The notes under the pieces are model-generated. The model was given only the letters and a program-made list of their open reading frames with translations. It searched no databases and was not told the origin of the DNA. The translations under genes and the position numbers were made by a program. From Actinomycetes bacterium (GTDB taxonomy: Bacteria > Actinomycetota > Actinomycetes > Mycobacteriales > Mycobacteriaceae): a stretch of DNA of 7,142 bases. Shown piece by piece: positions 5,017 to 7,142 of this stretch (positions are counted from its first letter, which is position 1; the number at the start of each line of letters is the position of its first letter). Location: assembly GCA_023388385.1 (NCBI GenBank), contig JAEWGK010000160.1:1-7142 (forward strand), read 5' to 3'.

Positions 5017-5043
5017 GTAACTTGCGAAACATTAGTAACATCA
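5017..5043 (+). repeat. Three 9-bp GTAAC-like direct repeats (putative regulator site)
   Basis: GTAAC-TTGC, GAAAC-ATTA and GTAAC-ATCA follow one another with a strict 9-bp period (starts 5017, 5026, 5035) in an A+T-rich island upstream of the CAP gene; the last overlaps the candidate -10. GTAAC direct repeats have been reported as part of MtrA response-regulator sites in actinobacteria, and MtrA controls cell-envelope genes, but the published spacing may differ, so the assignment is speculative. Confidence 0.4.
5036..5041 (+). promoter_or_regulatory. -10 box TAACAT of the CAP-domain gene
   Basis: TAACAT fits TANNNT and lies in the only A+T-rich patch of this intergenic region. Transcription would start near 5048-5050, giving an approximately 55-nt leader to the ATG at 5105, or a nearly leaderless message if the in-frame GTG at 5051 is used. 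Confidence 0.45.
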
Positions 5044-5088
5044 GCATCACGTGCGGTCCCGTGCGCGCTCCATCGCGCGCGGATTGAC

Positions 5089-5095
5089 GAAAGGA
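5089..5095 (+). promoter_or_regulatory. Ribosome binding site of the CAP-domain gene
   Basis: GAAAGGA, 9 nt before ATG 5105. The same GACGAAAGG sequence stands before the DUF1877 gene at the left edge. It favours ATG 5105 over the in-frame GTG at 5051. Confidence 0.65.
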
Positions 5096-5104
5096 ACCGA
5101 GAAC

Positions 5105-5911
5105 ATGGCCAACTTCATCGCAGCCGCTCTCGCGGGCCTCCTGCCGTTCTCCTCCCTGCTGCCGGCCTCCGGCAGCATGGACTGGGGATCGTCGAGCATC
5201 TCCGGCCCTGAGCGGGACGAGCAGCCCTCCGTCACCGACCCGGCCCCGGCGCCGGCAGAGTCGGAGATCCAGAAGGAGATGCGCGAGGCGCTCAACCGCT
5301 ACCGCGAGGACAATGGCGTCGCGCCGGTCAAGGCGCTGACCGAGCTGAACGTCGTCGCGCAGGACTGGGCCGAGAAGATGGCCAAGGACGACAAGATGCG
5401 CCACAACCCGCTGTACACCGCCTCCTACCCGCGCGGCTGGATGTTCGCGGGCGAGAACGTCGCGCAGAACTGGGAGGGCGTCGACGCCGACGATCTGGTC
5501 GCCCAGTGGGCCGAATCCGAGGGCCACCGCCGCAACATGCTGGACACCCGCTTCACCCACGCGGGCTTCGGCTTCGCCACCACCGAGGATGGCAAGGTCT
5601 ACGCCGTCCAGGACTTCGCCCAGTACAACGGCGATCCGGTCGACGGCCCGCCGATCTCCCCGTTCAACCCGGGCTCCGACGACAAGTCCGGGGAGAAGAC
5701 GGACGAGAAGACCGGCGACGCCACGGCCGGCGAGAACGACGCCACCGCGGACGACGCGAAGTCCGGCGACCGGGGCACCGGCGACGCGAAGGACGGGAAG
5801 CCGACCTCCGACGCCAAGAAGTCCGGGGCCACCCCGTCCGCCGACACCACCGAGCCGGGCGAGGCCGCGGGCGAGAATGCCACCACGACCAGCGGGGACG
5901 ACACGAAGTAG
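5105..5911 (+). CDS. Secreted CAP-domain (SCP/PR-1, YkwD-like) protein
   Basis: A protein of 268 residues. Residues 1-24 are a hydrophobic export signal (ANFIAAALAGLLPFSSLLPASGS) with a likely cleavage near ASGS, followed by a Pro/Ala/Glu-rich linker to about 52. The CAP domain spans about 55-175 and shows the usual cavity residues: H100 (MRHN), E117 (AGENVAQ), E137 and H141 (WAESEGHRRNML), then GFGFATTEDGKVYAVQDFA. It has no cysteines, as in bacterial YkwD-type CAP proteins. CAP proteins act outside the cell; their biochemical role in bacteria is mostly unresolved. Residues 188-268 are a disordered Asp/Lys/Gly/Thr/Ser tail with loose repeats (DAKSGD, GDAKDG, SDAKKSG), without LPXTG or a membrane anchor, so release or non-covalent wall binding is likely. 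From ATG 5105 the signal lacks N-terminal basic residues; starting at GTG 5051 would add an Arg-rich stretch. It is divergent from the exonuclease gene. Confidence 0.88.
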   Translation: MANFIAAALAGLLPFSSLLPASGSMDWGSSSISGPERDEQPSVTDPAPAPAESEIQKEMREALNRYREDNGVAPVKALTELNVVAQDWAEKMAKDDKMRHNPLYTASYPRGWMFAGENVAQNWEGVDADDLVAQWAESEGHRRNMLDTRFTHAGFGFATTEDGKVYAVQDFAQYNGDPVDGPPISPFNPGSDDKSGEKTDEKTGDATAGENDATADDAKSGDRGTGDAKDGKPTSDAKKSGATPSADTTEPGEAAGENATTTSGDDTK

Positions 5912-5919
5912 CGCCACCC

Positions 5920-5931
5920 GCCGGATCCGGC
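5920..5931. terminator. 12-nt palindrome in a 24-bp convergent gap (possible terminator)
   Basis: GCCGGATCCGGC is perfectly self-complementary and lies between the stop codons of the converging CAP and MFS genes. As a hairpin it could form only about four pairs with a short loop and no U tract, so terminator function is doubtful. Confidence 0.2.
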
Positions 5932-5935
5932 TCCG

Positions 5936-7142
5936 TCAGTTCAGCCCGCCGCGGCGCAGGCCCATCCACGCGCACGCGCCGGCGACGAGCGCCAGAGCCA
6001 CCAGCCACGGAACCAGCCCGCCCCAGCCGAAGGCGCCGAAGACGTGGCCGGAGACCCAGCCGACGATGGACGAGCCGGCGTAGTAGCTGAACAGGTACGT
6101 CGAGGACGCCTCGGCGCGGTCGCGGCGGGCGACGAGGCCCACCGACGACGACGCTACGGAGTGGGCGACGAAGAACGCGCCCGTGAACAGCGCGATGCCG
6201 AGGAGCAGCGCCGGCAGCCACGGCACCGCGACGAGGCCGAGCGCGGCGACGGCCGTCAGCGACGCCCCGACGATGGCGGTGCGCCGACCAACGGACTGTG
6301 CCCAGCCGCCGGCGCGCGCCGCAGTCCACGTACCCGCCAGGTACAGCAGGAACACGAACCCGACGATGGCGGGCTCCAGCCCGAAGGTGCGGGACAGGCG
6401 GAAGCCGACGTAGTTGTACAGCGACACGAACGCGCCCATGAACAGGAACGCCAGGACGTAGAGGCCCAGCAGGCGCGGGTCCCGCACGTGGCCGGCGATG
6501 GCGCGGGCCTCGCCGCCGAGCGTCAGGCGCTTCGGGGAGAAGCGGCGCTGCCGCGGCAGCAGGCGCCACGTGGCGATGGCGAAGCACAGCGCCACGATCG
6601 AGCTGACCAGCAGCGCGGTGCGCCAGCCGGCGAACTCCAGGACGATCGACGGGATGATGCGGCCCAGCAGCCCGCCGACCGTGGTGCCCGCGACATAGAG
6701 GCCCATGACCCTCGGGACGTGATCGCGGTGGATCTCCTCCGACACGTACGTCATGGCGACGGCGGGCACTGCGGCGACGATGGCACCCTGCACCAGGCGC
6801 AGCGCGATGAGCGCGCCGACCGACGGCACCGCCGACAGCGCCAGGCCCAGCACCGTGGCCGCGATGGCGCCGATGACGATGACGGTGCGCCTCCCGAACC
6901 GCTCCGACAGCACGGAAACCGGCACGATGGCGCACGCCAGTGCACCCGTCGCGGCGGAGACGGTCAGCGCGGCGGTGGCCGGCGAGATGGCCATGTCCTC
7001 GCTGAGCACCGGCAGCAGCGCCTGCGTGCAGTACAGCGCCTGGAAGCTGGCCAGGCCCGCGAACAGTGCCGCGACGATCGCGCGGCGATAGCCCGGGTCG
7101 CCGGGGCGCAGCCCCTCGGTGGGCGACTCAGCGACGGGGCCG
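5936..7142 (-). CDS. MFS transporter, YnfM/AraJ-like (N-terminus beyond the window)
   Basis: A major facilitator superfamily carrier; 401 residues are visible and the frame runs open through the right edge, so the start is missing. The first visible membrane helix, encoded near 7010-7080, reads AALFAGLASFQALYCTQALLP, like the family's LYC.QPLLP opening. The loop 2-3 motif LSERFGRRT (6884-6910) and a related VGRRTAI in loop 8-9 are the usual MFS gating signatures. Further YnfM-type marks are GTTVGGLLGRIIP and SLYNYVGFRLS. About twelve hydrophobic segments are present. Such carriers are proton-driven exporters of drugs, sugars or metabolites; the substrate cannot be read. A GTG at 7007-7009 could be mistaken for the start, but it lies after the first helix. 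The gene converges with the CAP gene across 24 bp, so the two are independently transcribed. Confidence 0.9.
   Translation of the reverse strand, partial: GPVAESPTEGLRPGDPGYRRAIVAALFAGLASFQALYCTQALLPVLSEDMAISPATAALTVSAATGALACAIVPVSVLSERFGRRTVIVIGAIAATVLGLALSAVPSVGALIALRLVQGAIVAAVPAVAMTYVSEEIHRDHVPRVMGLYVAGTTVGGLLGRIIPSIVLEFAGWRTALLVSSIVALCFAIATWRLLPRQRRFSPKRLTLGGEARAIAGHVRDPRLLGLYVLAFLFMGAFVSLYNYVGFRLSRTFGLEPAIVGFVFLLYLAGTWTAARAGGWAQSVGRRTAIVGASLTAVAALGLVAVPWLPALLLGIALFTGAFFVAHSVASSSVGLVARRDRAEASSTYLFSYYAGSSIVGWVSGHVFGAFGWGGLVPWLVALALVAGACAWMGLRRGGLN

Noticed and set aside
3572..5020. Long plus-strand open frame opposite the exonuclease gene
   Set aside because: Arg/Pro/Gly-rich composition with no recognisable domain, antisense to a gene with clear DEDDh motifs.
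7007..7009. GTG as the start of the MFS transporter
   Set aside because: The frame continues upstream through a typical first transmembrane helix to the window edge, so this is an internal Val.
1..7142. CRISPR array, transposon, prophage, toxin-antitoxin pair, tRNA or rRNA
   Set aside because: Looked for on both strands; no spaced repeat array, terminal inverted repeats, transposase or integrase motifs, paired small genes or RNA-gene signatures were seen.

Overview
The window is about 70% G+C, reads cleanly as bacterial coding sequence with G/C at third positions, and looks like an actinobacterium, most likely Corynebacterium or a close relative. The evidence is the gene content (bile acid:sodium symporter-like carrier beside an FCD-type GntR regulator, secreted CAP-domain protein, YnfM-like MFS carrier) and the start-site style: several genes have a TANNNT -10 box 6-8 nt before the start codon and no Shine-Dalgarno, as is typical of leaderless actinobacterial mRNAs. 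The genus is an inference. I see no rRNA, tRNA, CRISPR array, insertion sequence or prophage gene.

Layout from left to right. A DUF1877-family protein (21-560, +) is followed by a small SRPBCC/START-fold protein (652-1140, +). A strong hairpin (1161-1202) lies between that gene and a convergent bile acid:sodium symporter-family carrier (1218-2192, -). A 319-bp divergent intergenic region carries repeated TGGGATCG boxes, a perfect 17-bp palindrome and a tandem 9-bp repeat. It leads into a GntR/FCD regulator (2512-3189, +) that plausibly controls the carrier. Next is an unrecognised lipoprotein (3226-3837, +) with a textbook EF-hand loop, an ESSRAA tandem repeat and a Trp/Cys-rich C-terminal segment. 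A convergent DEDDh 3'-5' exonuclease (4001-4936, -) follows. A second divergent region carries three 9-bp GTAAC-like direct repeats and the promoter of a secreted CAP-domain protein (5105-5911, +). The window ends in a YnfM-like MFS transporter (5936-7142, -) whose N-terminus lies beyond the right edge.

The genes do not form one operon: nearly every gene has its own start signals, and three junctions are convergent. The one functional pairing the layout supports is symporter plus GntR regulator. Two proteins, the EF-hand lipoprotein and the CAP protein, are predicted to act in the cell envelope or outside the cell. I find no convincing multi-gene new system. The most original item is the EF-hand lipoprotein, followed by the operator-like structure between the symporter and its regulator and the GTAAC repeat cluster before the CAP gene.
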